This document shows positions 8,743 to 17,894 of a stretch of DNA of 49,168 nt, one piece after another. Below the pieces are notes generated by a model. The model had not been told where the DNA came from. It did not search any database and saw nothing but the letters and a program-made list of their open reading frames with translations. Each line of letters starts with the position of its first letter. Positions within the stretch are counted from its first letter, which is position 1. The position numbers were made by a program, and so were the translations under genes. The DNA is from Lachnospiraceae bacterium (GTDB taxonomy: Bacteria; Bacillota; Clostridia; Lachnospirales; Lachnospiraceae): positions 1 to 49,168 of the forward strand of contig JAILRA010000044.1 in assembly GCA_024698715.1 (NCBI GenBank), read 5' to 3'.

Positions 8743-9653
8743 TGTATAACGGACTGATTAACGTATATAAAGAACCGGGATTTACTTCGCTTGATGCGGT
8801 CGCGGTTCTCAGAGGAATCTTAAAGCAAAAGAAGATCGGGCACACTGGCACTCTTGATCCCGCTGCGGAAGGCGTACTGATGGTATGCCTCGGAAATGCG
8901 ACAAAGCTCTGTTCCTTTCTGGAATATAAGGACAAGGAATACGAGTGCAGAATGCTTCTCGGAACGCAGACGGATACCGAAGACACCACGGGTAAAGTAA
9001 ATGAAACGGCGGATGTTAATGTCAGTGAGGAAGAAATAAAAGAAGCGGTTCTTTCTTTTAAAGGAAACATAAAACAGGTTCCTCCGATGTACTCGGCATT
9101 AAAAAAAGACGGTAAGAAACTTTACGAACTGGCGAGAGCGGGAATAGAGATCGAACGCGAAGCGAGAGACATAAAGATATATGATATTAAGATTGATGAA
9201 ATAAACATCCCCTATGTTTCTTTTACCGTAAAGTGTTCGAAGGGAACATACATAAGATCCCTTTGCAGGGACATAGGAAACAAACTCGGCTGCGGCGCCT
9301 GTATGGACCATCTGAAAAGAACGGCTGTGTCATTTTTTGAGGCGGAAAAATCTTTGAAACTGTCCGAGATAGAAGCGCTGGCAAAAGAAGGAAAGATTGA
9401 TGATTTCATCCTTCATACCGAAGAAGTTTTCAAGGATCTTAATTCGCTTTATGTTGTTCCCGAATCCGCGAAGATCATAGATAACGGAAATCCTCTTTTA
9501 AGATTGAATGTGACGTATGATACGGGATTTGATGAGAAAGAAATAAAAGACGGGGATATGTTTAAAGTTTATAATACCAATGGGGATTTTGTTGCTGTAT
9601 ACGAATACAAAAAAGACAGAGGTCTTTTCAAACCTTATAAGATGTTTTTTTGA
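8742..9653 (+). CDS. truB: tRNA pseudouridine-55 synthase TruB
   Basis: 303 aa. The N-terminus GLINVYKEPGFTSLDAV and the catalytic motif GHTGTLDPAAEGVL with Asp39 are diagnostic. KGTYIRSLCRDIG (about 170) is the second conserved TruB motif. It converts U55 in the T-loop of tRNAs to pseudouridine. The length is usual for bacterial TruB. Start and hydF stop overlap as TAATG, so translation is probably coupled. This is not the common rbfA-truB-ribF arrangement. Confidence 0.95.
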   Translation: MYNGLINVYKEPGFTSLDAVAVLRGILKQKKIGHTGTLDPAAEGVLMVCLGNATKLCSFLEYKDKEYECRMLLGTQTDTEDTTGKVNETADVNVSEEEIKEAVLSFKGNIKQVPPMYSALKKDGKKLYELARAGIEIEREARDIKIYDIKIDEINIPYVSFTVKCSKGTYIRSLCRDIGNKLGCGACMDHLKRTAVSFFEAEKSLKLSEIEALAKEGKIDDFILHTEEVFKDLNSLYVVPESAKIIDNGNPLLRLNVTYDTGFDEKEIKDGDMFKVYNTNGDFVAVYEYKKDRGLFKPYKMFF

Positions 9654-9674
9654 AAATATATCAGCAGATGATCA

Positions 9675-10475
9675 CTAACGGTTTGCGTTTCGAAAAGCAT
9701 AAAAGATATACTGCTGAATAACGCCGTTGAAGGGTGCGTAAGTATCGAAATCAAATCCATCTTTGAAATGCTCCGAAAGTGCACGATTTATCCATACGTC
9801 TTTCGGGAAAAAGTTGAGACGGTGAAAACCGAATAATGCGATGCAGGAGGCGACTTTGTCACCGACACCCTGCATCTTTTTTAATTCTTCGAGCAGTTCG
9901 TCATCGGAGAGTTTTTCAAGACGGGAAAGAATGTCCGGCTCCGAATAGAATAAGTCGGCTGCGGACTGAATATAAGAGAGTCTGTAACCGAGACCGCATT
10001 CCGAAAGCTTATCGGAAGAAGTCAGAAGGATCTGCGAAGGTGTGGGGAAAGCATAATTCTCATCATCGATCCTGTCGCCGCAAAGCCTGCAGAGTCTTTC
10101 TATTGAAGTTTTTATTGCAGGTATGCTCTTTCTTTGTGAAATGATAAAAGATATCGTCATTTCCCATTTGTCCTGATTGAGAATTCGCATGCCTTCAGAT
10201 CTTTCGGCACATTCGCATAAAAAGGCATTGTTCTTTACGGATCTTCTGATCGAAGAATAATCCGTATCAAGGTCAAAATATCTGTGCCATACTTTATCAA
10301 AATCCTTTTTGCTGCAGTCCAGATCAAGAGTTTTTGAATCCACTTCTTTTATATGAAGCACACGATCAAATGCAACGGTTTTGTATAGAGAATCATCAAT
10401 CCGGTTGAATCTGAAACACTGTCCGCTTTCCGCTATTGTTTTAAGGTCAAAATCATCGGTTTTCTTATATATCAT
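9675..10475 (-). CDS. 8-oxoguanine DNA glycosylase/AP lyase (OGG1 type)
   Basis: 266 aa. The N-terminal domain carries GQCFRF; the helix-hairpin-helix GPD core has MQGVGDKVASCIALFG with Lys207, the expected Schiff-base residue, and PKDVW with Asp226, the catalytic acid. The enzyme removes oxidised guanine from DNA and nicks the abasic site. The length suits short bacterial OGG1 proteins. It converges with truB, only 21 bases apart. Upstream GGGAGAA lies about 12 bases from the start. Confidence 0.88.
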   Translation of the reverse strand: MIYKKTDDFDLKTIAESGQCFRFNRIDDSLYKTVAFDRVLHIKEVDSKTLDLDCSKKDFDKVWHRYFDLDTDYSSIRRSVKNNAFLCECAERSEGMRILNQDKWEMTISFIISQRKSIPAIKTSIERLCRLCGDRIDDENYAFPTPSQILLTSSDKLSECGLGYRLSYIQSAADLFYSEPDILSRLEKLSDDELLEELKKMQGVGDKVASCIALFGFHRLNFFPKDVWINRALSEHFKDGFDFDTYAPFNGVIQQYIFYAFRNANR

Positions 10476-10582
10476 TTATTTCTGGTTCTCCCTGGTAATA
10501 TCAAGATGGTTATCCGAAAAATCCATGTTATCTGCAAAATAATCCTGAACAATATATATCGAAATCCTTATTCAGAAAAAAA

Positions 10583-12202
10583 CTATTTTTCCGAAGAGGT
10601 TGAATCCGATACCGAGTCTGCTTTCTCACTCATATTAACAAAATAGACCGGGAACAGAACGTAAAGGAAGATCACGTATCTGACCAGTGCTACCGGACCG
10701 AGAAGGAAAGTCAGGAAATATACTCCCGTAAAAATGTAAACGGGAATAAAACTTTTTTTCTTCTTTTCTATCGTATATGAAAACATAACGAGATAGAAAA
10801 ATAAATAAAGTCCGGGATTAAACAGGATCGAAAGGATCACGGAACTTCCCGATGCGAGTTTTGATTCGAAATCCACGTAGTAATCATATATTAATTTTAT
10901 CTGCGGATTGATGGAAGCCGGATAATAGCATGTTACCGGCCAGTATCCTTTTCCTCCGTCCGGCATCAAAGTAAGTGTGTAATTCGGATACCAGAAGCCG
11001 CAGTTAAGGCATAAGAATGCGTCAAGAGCGGTATGCGGATTATCGCGGATTATGTGTGCGAACATCCTAATTACATCTTTTTTGTGAGTATTAAGATATT
11101 CGGTATTTATGGTCGACTTTGTGATATCGGCGATGGTCGGAATGTAAATTCGTCCGTCTTCGCCGATGAGCTCTTCGACAATCATCCTGTCTTCGGCGGA
11201 AATGTCGGCATTATCATCCGTGTATATCCTTGCGGCTATCTGAACGGGAACGGAGAGCATTTCCCTCGAGTCCGTTTTATGGGACACTGCCAGCGGAACG
11301 AATACTGCTTTGTATAAAATGAAAAGCAGTACAAAACATCCTGCGACGATCAGAAGGTTTTTTCTCTTTTTGGAATAAATGATCAATGCGGGTAATAAAA
11401 GAAAAGGCAGTGCATAGATACAGTTGTTTCTGAAAAGTGTCATCAACGTGACGGACAGAGAAAGGATAACGGTATTTATCACTGTATTTTTTTTGTTTTC
11501 ACTGTCAAAAAGGAAAAGAAGCGAAACAACGGATACAATGAAAAATATCATAAAGAAAGTATCTTTGGTCGCGGACATCACGATCAGAACAACCGGCGGG
11601 CAAAAACCAAAATAAACAAGATTCAGGATAAACAAAACTACGGATCTTGATCTTACGTACAGATATGTCAGAAGATACGAAAAAGAGAGTGAACAAAGTA
11701 TTATCTGCAATATCGTGTAAACGGCGGTCGCATGATTGATCGAAGTGAAATCATCCGTGAAAATATCCATTATTATCCCGAGGAGCAGAGTATGCAAAAG
11801 AGGATGATGCTCCGACATATTGTGATTGAAGTAGCTTATGCACTGGGTGGGCGCATCAAAAACGAAAAGCCCCGGATAAAGACCGAGAAACTGAATAAAA
11901 TAAATGATGCCCAGTGAGAATAACGCGATCAGAAACACAAATGCCGGTTTGATCTTTTTTTGAGAAGTTATCTCGTGCACATAATCAAATAAAACGAAAA
12001 ATATGCTGACTGCCGAAAAACACAGGATAAAAAGACATATGAATTCAATAAGGAATTTGGAATCGAAGACTAGAGAATTAAAGCGTTTTACTGATGAGCC
12101 CGTTGCACACATAAGCGAAATGAGTATCGAAACAAAAGCCGTCAGAACAGGTCTTAACGGGGATATGTTATTTTGTCTGAAATACTCTTTGATACGGTTC
12201 AT
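10583..12202 (-). CDS. Large polytopic membrane protein, glycosyltransferase-C-like (DUF6020-like)
   Basis: 539 aa with about a dozen hydrophobic segments. The first luminal loop contains FLGLYPGLFVFDAPTQ and then EHHPLLHTLLLGI, the pattern of a clostridial family I recall as DUF6020, which resembles GT39-like lipid-dependent glycosyltransferases. A large extracytoplasmic loop (about 320-430) lies between helices. Donor and acceptor are unknown. AGGAGAAGG precedes the ATG. It lies 107 bases upstream of the glycosylase gene on the same strand but has no functional link to it that I can see. Confidence 0.7.
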   Translation of the reverse strand: MNRIKEYFRQNNISPLRPVLTAFVSILISLMCATGSSVKRFNSLVFDSKFLIEFICLFILCFSAVSIFFVLFDYVHEITSQKKIKPAFVFLIALFSLGIIYFIQFLGLYPGLFVFDAPTQCISYFNHNMSEHHPLLHTLLLGIIMDIFTDDFTSINHATAVYTILQIILCSLSFSYLLTYLYVRSRSVVLFILNLVYFGFCPPVVLIVMSATKDTFFMIFFIVSVVSLLFLFDSENKKNTVINTVILSLSVTLMTLFRNNCIYALPFLLLPALIIYSKKRKNLLIVAGCFVLLFILYKAVFVPLAVSHKTDSREMLSVPVQIAARIYTDDNADISAEDRMIVEELIGEDGRIYIPTIADITKSTINTEYLNTHKKDVIRMFAHIIRDNPHTALDAFLCLNCGFWYPNYTLTLMPDGGKGYWPVTCYYPASINPQIKLIYDYYVDFESKLASGSSVILSILFNPGLYLFFYLVMFSYTIEKKKKSFIPVYIFTGVYFLTFLLGPVALVRYVIFLYVLFPVYFVNMSEKADSVSDSTSSEK

Positions 12203-12341
12203 CGGGAGCCTTCTCCTGCCTAAATATATAACAATTATATGCCAAACTCTTCGTTAATTCAAATATACCGTGAGCCGCTTTCATACGTTGCGTTTTGGCT
12301 TATTTTATTATATTCTATATTTGATAAAAACGGAGATTATT

Positions 12342-13466
12342 ATGAAGATTATTCACACTGCGGATCTACATCTGGATTCCTCGATGAAAACCCATTTGGA
12401 CAGCCAAAAAGCCAATGAGAGAAGAAACGAACTTACTCTCAATTTTTCGCGTCTCTGCGATACTGCCGAAGACCTTGGAGTAAAGGCGATCATCATTGCC
12501 GGAGACCTTTTTGATACGGGCAGCGTTTCGAAAAAAGTTGCCAATGCTGTTCTAATGCAGATAAACAAGCATTCGGGGATACATTTCTATTATCTTAAGG
12601 GAAATCATGACAAAAACAGCTTCATCGGATATATAAAGAGTGTGGGAGAGGTTCCCGCGAATCTTTTTACGTTCACGGACTCCTGGCAGTCATATGTAAT
12701 GAACCCTGATACGCAGGATAAAAAGATCGTCCTTTACGGTGCGGAATTCAACGAAAATGCGAACGAACTGACAGCCGTTTTCGAAGCCGATCTTAACGAT
12801 ATCAATATTGTGACTCTTCACGGTCAGGAAAACGAATACTCGGGAAGGGACAGGGCGGATATCGTCAATCTCTCATCGCTTCGTGACAGAGGGATAGATT
12901 ATCTCGCACTCGGCCATGTGCACGAATTCAAATTAAAAGAACTGGATTCAAGGGGAGTATACTGCTATCCCGGATGCCTTGAAGGACGAGGATTCGATGA
13001 GTGCGGAGATCACGGATTTGTTCTTCTTGACGTTAATGAAAAAACCGGAGATATCATTCCGCAGTTCATGGATTTTGCATATCGAAAACTTCATGTTCTT
13101 GAAATCGATATTTCGGAATGCACCGGCAGCAGTGAGGTTATCGAAAAGATAAAAGAAAGCTTTTCGGATCATCGTTTAAGCGAAAGGGATTCGGTCAGAT
13201 TCAAACTTGTCGGTGAGACCGATGAAAATGCGGAGATAAACGAAGATATCATTTCCGATGCTTTCAAAAACGAGTTCTATTTTGTCGGTGTTAAAAACGA
13301 AAGCAAAATAAAAGTGGATTACATGAGATATGCCAATGACGAGTCCCTGAAGGGATGGTTCATTCGACTGGTACATGAGTCAGATGAAATCGATGATGAA
13401 GACAAGGGAAGGATAGTGCGTATGGGACTTAACGCGCTGACCGAAAAAGAGGAGATTTTGCAATGA
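12342..13466 (+). CDS. SbcD/YhaO-like metallophosphoesterase (DNA repair exonuclease subunit)
   Basis: 374 aa from ATG 12342, with CGGAG 7-11 bases upstream; the open frame back to 12270 has no ribosome site. Phosphoesterase motifs are in order: HTADLHLDSS, IIIAGDLFDTG, LKGNHDK, ITLHGQENEYSG-like segment (VTLHGQ) and LALGHVHEF. These are metal ligands for a two-metal nuclease of the Mre11/SbcD class. The C-terminal 120 residues are a capping region. Its stop overlaps the next start (ATGA), and that gene encodes the SMC-like partner, so the two should form one complex. Confidence 0.9.
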   Translation: MKIIHTADLHLDSSMKTHLDSQKANERRNELTLNFSRLCDTAEDLGVKAIIIAGDLFDTGSVSKKVANAVLMQINKHSGIHFYYLKGNHDKNSFIGYIKSVGEVPANLFTFTDSWQSYVMNPDTQDKKIVLYGAEFNENANELTAVFEADLNDINIVTLHGQENEYSGRDRADIVNLSSLRDRGIDYLALGHVHEFKLKELDSRGVYCYPGCLEGRGFDECGDHGFVLLDVNEKTGDIIPQFMDFAYRKLHVLEIDISECTGSSEVIEKIKESFSDHRLSERDSVRFKLVGETDENAEINEDIISDAFKNEFYFVGVKNESKIKVDYMRYANDESLKGWFIRLVHESDEIDDEDKGRIVRMGLNALTEKEEILQ

Positions 13467-15913
13467 AACTGATTAAATGCCATATAGTCGGTTTTGGAAA
13501 AATACATGATTGCAAATATGATTTCAAAGACGGACTGAACGTATTTTGCGAAGAGAACGGATTCGGAAAGAGTACTCTTGCTTCGTTCGTAAAAGTCATG
13601 CTCTACGGCTTTGAAGATGAGAATAAGAAAAGTCTTAAGGATAAAGAAAGAGAAAAATTCCGCCCCTGGGACAGATCATCATACGGAGGAAGCATTACTT
13701 TCGAGTTTGACGGCAAAACATACGAAGTCTCGAGGATCTTCGGCAAAAATACGGGCGATGATTCCTTTGAAGTCAGAAGTCTGCCCGGAAACGAGATCTG
13801 CAATGATTTTGACAAAGAATCGCTGGGACTTAAGATATTCGGGATAGACAAGGATTCTTTTTTCAGAACGATCTACATCGCTTCTTCGGATCTTGGCAAA
13901 AAGAACGAAAACGTCACCGATTCAATCAGGGCAAAACTCGGCAATCTGACCGATGCGACCGACGATATCAACAATTACGAGACTGCATGCGTAAGATTCG
14001 AAAAGAAAATGAATGAATATTCGCCCGACAGAAAGCCGGGAAAGATCAAGATGCTCAATCTGGATATTGCCGAAAAGAGCAATGCTGTGAGGAATCTTGA
14101 AAATACCGAAAAGGCGACCGAAATCCTAGAAGAACAGATTTCGGCGCAGCTTGAAAGGATCAATTCTGACAAAGAGAGGATTAAAGAACTTAAAAAAGAA
14201 GAAAGCCGTGTGATGAAGGCAGAAGCGATAAAGGCCAAACAGATCATGCATACGAGACTTTCAGTCGACTATGAAAACAGCCGAAAACAATGCGAGGAAA
14301 TAAAGAACAGATTCGGAGGCAATGTTCCCACTCTTAACGAGATAAATGCAGTAGGCGATAAGGTATCGGACATGAAGCACATCGTCGGTGAGATGGAAGA
14401 AAATCTTTATCCAAAGGATGAAAAATGGGAAAAGATCGAGAGCAGGTTCGAAAACGGAGTATGCAGTGAGGAAGAGATAAAAAAATATATTTCCGTCTGG
14501 AATGAAACTCAAAACAAAAAAACGGATATAAAGGCCAAAGAAAACAGACTTAAGGAAGAAGCCGAAGGGTTTATCCGTGAACAGAAAGAGATAACTGCGG
14601 AAAATTATCAGAAAGGTCTCGAAACTTACAGGAAAAACGAAAGAAAAAGAATTACAAAACTTGTGATCTTCGGAATTTTGGCATTTCTTTCGCTCGCCGG
14701 GGCAGCAGCGCTCACGGTAATGGGAATGATGGGGATCCGAAACGGATTCTTTCTTTATCCCGAAGTCATACTGTTTGTGATCGCGGTTGTGTTTATCTTA
14801 CTTATCTTTGCGATGAAACTGCCGTTTAAAAAACGTTTTACGCTTTCCGAGGATGTCGATATTTCCATTGAAGACGCAAAGGACAGAGTGGACAGAAATT
14901 CGATCATGAGGAATTCCATTTCATCCGGTAAGAGCGAAGTTATGCTCATAGATAGTCAGGTTCGCAATTTCCTTGAAAAATACAAGGCACCTTTTGTAGA
15001 AGAAAAGGTGGTTGAAACCTTATTGGAAATTCTGGAAGATGTCAAAGAATATTCGATCGGAAAGAAAAAGATTGAAAACTACGAAAAAGCCAAGGCCGAA
15101 TATGAGAAAAATGTCGCTGAAGTAGATACTTTCTTTAAAAACTGCAATATAGACCCCAAAAAGGAAATAGAAACGCAGCTTAAGGAATTCCAGGAACTTT
15201 CGGTAAAATATATCCAGTTCAGCGAGGAGACAGAGAAAAAGAAAGTCATTCTCGAACAGTTCGAATCCGAAAACGATATAAAGGAACTGAGCATGAACCT
15301 TCCAGATTCTCTGCCCGATGCGGATGATCTGAGGGATGAAGCCGAGGAACTTTCCGAAGAGATCGAAAAGGAAACTGAAATGCTGAACGGTTTCAGAAGA
15401 CGCCTTGAAGAAAGACAGGAAGAAAGGGAAAATCTTGAAAATCTCGCTGCTCAGCTTGAAGAGGAAAAGGAAACACTCAAAAAACACGAAAACGATTACA
15501 GGCTCATGAAGAAAGCATTTGAGTATCTTGGTAAGGCCAAAAACGAACTGGCGCTCAAATACACCGGACCTACGATGGAAGGCTTCAAAAAATACTGCTC
15601 GTTTTTCGGTGAAGAGGATTCCGAGACATTTAACATAGATACGAATCTCAATCTGACCAAGACCGAAGAGGGCATGCAAAGAAGGATAAGCGATCTGAGT
15701 CTGGGACTTAAGGAAGTTACGGATTTTTGTCTTCGCATGGGTCTTATCGATGCGATGTATGACAGGGAAAAACCTTTCATAATACTGGACGATCCGTTTG
15801 TGAATTATGATTCTTCAAATCTTTCGGGAGCATCCAATATTCTCAAAAAGATCGCGGCTGATTATCAGATACTTTATTTCACCTGTCACGAGAGCAGAAA
15901 GCCGGAATTGTAA
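13463..15913 (+). CDS. YhaN-like SMC/Rad50-type ATPase with internal membrane hairpin
   Basis: 816 aa. The N-terminal half-ATPase has LIKCHIVGFGKI and the Walker A motif ENGFGKST. The C-terminal half has the signature SDLSLGLKEVTDFCLRMGLI and Walker B FIILDDPFVNYD. The middle is coiled coil (about 180-390 and 500-700). Two hydrophobic helices (about 393-450, starting TKLVIFGILAFLSLAG) interrupt the coil where a Rad50 hook would be. This matches YhaN-type ATPases and would tether the complex to the membrane. It is translated with the YhaO-like nuclease through a 4-base overlap. Confidence 0.9.
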   Translation: MKLIKCHIVGFGKIHDCKYDFKDGLNVFCEENGFGKSTLASFVKVMLYGFEDENKKSLKDKEREKFRPWDRSSYGGSITFEFDGKTYEVSRIFGKNTGDDSFEVRSLPGNEICNDFDKESLGLKIFGIDKDSFFRTIYIASSDLGKKNENVTDSIRAKLGNLTDATDDINNYETACVRFEKKMNEYSPDRKPGKIKMLNLDIAEKSNAVRNLENTEKATEILEEQISAQLERINSDKERIKELKKEESRVMKAEAIKAKQIMHTRLSVDYENSRKQCEEIKNRFGGNVPTLNEINAVGDKVSDMKHIVGEMEENLYPKDEKWEKIESRFENGVCSEEEIKKYISVWNETQNKKTDIKAKENRLKEEAEGFIREQKEITAENYQKGLETYRKNERKRITKLVIFGILAFLSLAGAAALTVMGMMGIRNGFFLYPEVILFVIAVVFILLIFAMKLPFKKRFTLSEDVDISIEDAKDRVDRNSIMRNSISSGKSEVMLIDSQVRNFLEKYKAPFVEEKVVETLLEILEDVKEYSIGKKKIENYEKAKAEYEKNVAEVDTFFKNCNIDPKKEIETQLKEFQELSVKYIQFSEETEKKKVILEQFESENDIKELSMNLPDSLPDADDLRDEAEELSEEIEKETEMLNGFRRRLEERQEERENLENLAAQLEEEKETLKKHENDYRLMKKAFEYLGKAKNELALKYTGPTMEGFKKYCSFFGEEDSETFNIDTNLNLTKTEEGMQRRISDLSLGLKEVTDFCLRMGLIDAMYDREKPFIILDDPFVNYDSSNLSGASNILKKIAADYQILYFTCHESRKPEL

Positions 15914-16014
15914 GCAGATATAATATGATCATGTGATTAAAAAAATTAAGTTCACATTTCTTAAAAAATGATATAATGTTTATGTTAAAACTGATGAAAC
16001 GGGAGGCAGAACAA

Positions 16015-16443
16015 ATGGATGACAATTCAAAAAGAATCAAAAGTATGTATATAGGACAGATAATAAACAGAGTGATACTGATCCTGGTATTTTTCATTCT
16101 TTTGGGAAATCTCATCGGAACCGTATATCTGGGCATACAGATAAGGAATTTCAGCAAAGTGGTTGAGCCCGCCGTGGCAGTATTGAACGAACTCGATGTT
16201 GAAGAACTTAACAAGACCATTAACACGCTTAACAGCGCCATAGACGTATTCAAGATAAACGATACTCTTGATGCGATCGGAAAACTCGATTTCGACGGCT
16301 TCAGCAAAGTTTTGAACGGAATAGATGTCGACAAGCTTAACAATACGCTTGACAAGATAGAAGATGCAACCAATTTCATGAAGCGTATAGGAGACGGAAT
16401 GAACAATTTCCTGAACAACTTCGGCATAAACATCGGAAAGTAA
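16015..16443 (+). CDS. Anchored helical protein upstream of mscL, unknown function
   Basis: 142 aa from ATG 16015, fixed by GGGAGG (16001-16006); an in-frame start at 15976 overlaps the -10 box. One membrane helix (about 16-40, VILILVFFILLGNLIGTVYL) is followed by a long amphipathic helical stretch with repeated motifs: LDVEELNKTINTLNSAID, IGKLDFDGFSKVLNGID and VDKLNNTLDKIED. These are about 25-residue imperfect repeats. TATAAT lies at 15972-15977. It is 24 bases before mscL, so it is probably co-transcribed. Family not recognised. Confidence 0.65.
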   Translation: MDDNSKRIKSMYIGQIINRVILILVFFILLGNLIGTVYLGIQIRNFSKVVEPAVAVLNELDVEELNKTINTLNSAIDVFKINDTLDAIGKLDFDGFSKVLNGIDVDKLNNTLDKIEDATNFMKRIGDGMNNFLNNFGINIGK

Positions 16444-16467
16444 AATTTTTTAAGGAGGAATGAGAGG

Positions 16468-16953
16468 ATGAAATTACTCAAAGAATTCAAGGAATTTGCG
16501 TTAAAGGGAAATGTTATGGATATGGCTATCGGTGTTATCATCGGTGGTGCATTCTCCTCAATAGTAACAGCTCTTACCACAAGCTTTATCAATCCATTGA
16601 TCAACAGTATCGGAGGAGCGGAGGTTGCAGGTGTCATCAGACTTCCCTGGGTTGATTATACCGGTCTGGATTCGGAAGCGGCTCTGGCTTTGTCACTTGA
16701 CTACGGTGCATTTATCACAGCGATAATTAACTTCCTTATTTTGGCAGTAATCCTGTTCATCATGCTCAAGGCGATCAACACAGCTACAAAGGCAGCAGAG
16801 GAAGCAAGCAAGAAGCTTCTTAAGAAGAAAGAAGAAGAGGAAGAAGCAGCTCCCACCACAAAGGTTTGTCCTTTCTGTAAGAGCGAGATCAGCATTGAAG
16901 CTACAAGATGTCCTCACTGTACATCGGAACTTCCCGAAGAAAAAGCTGAATAA
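16468..16953 (+). CDS. mscL: Large-conductance mechanosensitive channel MscL with C-terminal zinc ribbon
   Basis: 161 aa. The N-terminus KEFKEFALKGNVMDMAIGV is the MscL signature; TM1 is about 14-45 and TM2 about 80-101. MscL opens under membrane tension to release solutes during osmotic downshock. After the cytoplasmic helix a Lys/Glu-rich linker (KKKEEEEEAAP) leads to a zinc ribbon with Cys134, Cys137, Cys148 and Cys151 (VCPFCKSE...RCPHC). Most MscL proteins are 120-150 aa and lack this module. AAGGAGG precedes the start. A strong terminator follows directly. Confidence 0.92.
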   Translation: MKLLKEFKEFALKGNVMDMAIGVIIGGAFSSIVTALTTSFINPLINSIGGAEVAGVIRLPWVDYTGLDSEAALALSLDYGAFITAIINFLILAVILFIMLKAINTATKAAEEASKKLLKKKEEEEEAAPTTKVCPFCKSEISIEATRCPHCTSELPEEKAE

Positions 16954-16963
16954 TAAAAAAATA

Positions 16964-17018
16964 AGAACATTTCCGTCTCATTACTTTATCAGAGAAAGAG
17001 CGGAAATGTTCTTTTTTT
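16964..17018 (+). terminator. Rho-independent terminator after mscL
   Basis: A perfect 12-bp stem, AGAACATTTCCG (16964-16975) with CGGAAATGTTCT (17001-17012), encloses a 25-base loop and is followed by a run of T to 17018. It ends the unit 16015-16953. Confidence 0.85.
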
Positions 17019-17084
17019 ATGCACGGGTTGCGATCTCATCGTCCCTGCTCAGTTGTCATATATTTAAAACGCCGGATCCTGTTT

Positions 17085-17663
17085 TCAGTGTCTGAATACG
17101 ATGCTTCCGTTTGATGCATCCATCGATTCGACGATAGCAAGACTTTCAAGCTGTATTCCCTTGTCGCGGATTATCTGACCGCCGGGCTGGAAGCCTTTTT
17201 CGATTGCTATGCCGACACCTTCGACCGTAGCTCCCGCGGCATTGATAAGGTCGATCAGACCGTTGACCGCACATCCGTTTGCGAGGAAATCATCTATTAT
17301 CAGAATATGATCATCGGCCGAGAGGAATTTTTTGGATACGATGATATCGTAGACTTTCTTTTTGGTAAAAGACTCGACTTTGGAAGTGTACATTTCACCG
17401 TCGAGATTTATGCTCTGTGCTTTCTTGGCGAACACAACGGGAACGTTGAAACATTCTGCCGCCACGCATGCTATACCGATTCCCGAGGCTTCTATCGTAA
17501 GTATTTTATTTATCGGCTTGTCTGCGAAAAGTCTTTTCCATTCCAGTCCCATTTCGTGAAAAAGATTCACATCCATCTGATGGTTGAGAAAACTGTCAAC
17601 TTTCAAAACATTACCTTCTTTAACTACTCCGTCTTTCAAGATTCTTTCTTCAAGAAGCTTCAT
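17085..17663 (-). CDS. xpt: Xanthine phosphoribosyltransferase
   Basis: 192 aa. [11 protein letters not shown] near the N-terminus, EASGIGIA and VVFAKK, and the PRPP loop [11 protein letters not shown] are all Xpt signatures; the C-terminus [14 protein letters not shown] also fits. It converts xanthine and PRPP to XMP in purine salvage. It is divergent from the nucleoside importer genes, which fits a shared purine-uptake role. The leader is unusual (separate entry): the AAAGAAAGG Shine-Dalgarno lies more than 20 bases from the ATG, with a hairpin between. Confidence 0.95.
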   Translation of the reverse strand: MKLLEERILKDGVVKEGNVLKVDSFLNHQMDVNLFHEMGLEWKRLFADKPINKILTIEASGIGIACVAAECFNVPVVFAKKAQSINLDGEMYTSKVESFTKKKVYDIIVSKKFLSADDHILIIDDFLANGCAVNGLIDLINAAGATVEGVGIAIEKGFQPGGQIIRDKGIQLESLAIVESMDASNGSIVFRH

Positions 17664-17742
17664 AACCTTATCGGCGAACGATCGCCATCCTTTCTTTATG
17701 ATTTGTTCTATATATTATAATATATTCCTTTCTTTAAAACAA
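17664..17742 (-). promoter_or_regulatory. xpt promoter and leader with hairpin and six-codon mini-ORF
   Basis: On the minus strand, TTGTTT (17742-17737) and TATAAT (17719-17714) are 17 bases apart, so RNA should begin near 17707, giving a leader of only about 44 bases. That is too short for a purine riboswitch. The leader holds AAAGAAAGG, then ATGGCGATCGTTCGCCGATAA (a six-codon frame with stop), then GGTT and the xpt ATG. GGCGA/TCGCC forms a hairpin with loop TCGT inside the mini-ORF. Confidence 0.5.
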
Positions 17743-17820
17743 AAAATTGTTCAAAAAAAATTCAAAAAACAACGGAAAATATCCACTTTGTATAAAAATT
17801 AACAAAATGCCCAAATAGAA

Positions 17821-17869
17821 TTGACACTGATTTTAAATAAGGTATATACTTCGTTGTGTCAGTAACTGA
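17821..17869 (+). promoter_or_regulatory. Promoter of nucleoside-uptake lipoprotein gene, with palindrome at the start site
   Basis: TTGACA (17821-17826) and TATACT (17845-17850) are 18 bases apart. The perfect palindrome TCAGTAACTGA (17859-17869) covers the expected start of transcription and could be an operator. AGGAGG then precedes the start at 17895. Confidence 0.6.
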
Positions 17870-17894
17870 TGACGTATATTTTAGGAGGAAAGAC

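Noticed and set aside
17664..17820. Purine riboswitch upstream of xpt
   Set aside because: The predicted leader is only about 44 bases and lacks the conserved loop sequences of the purine aptamer.
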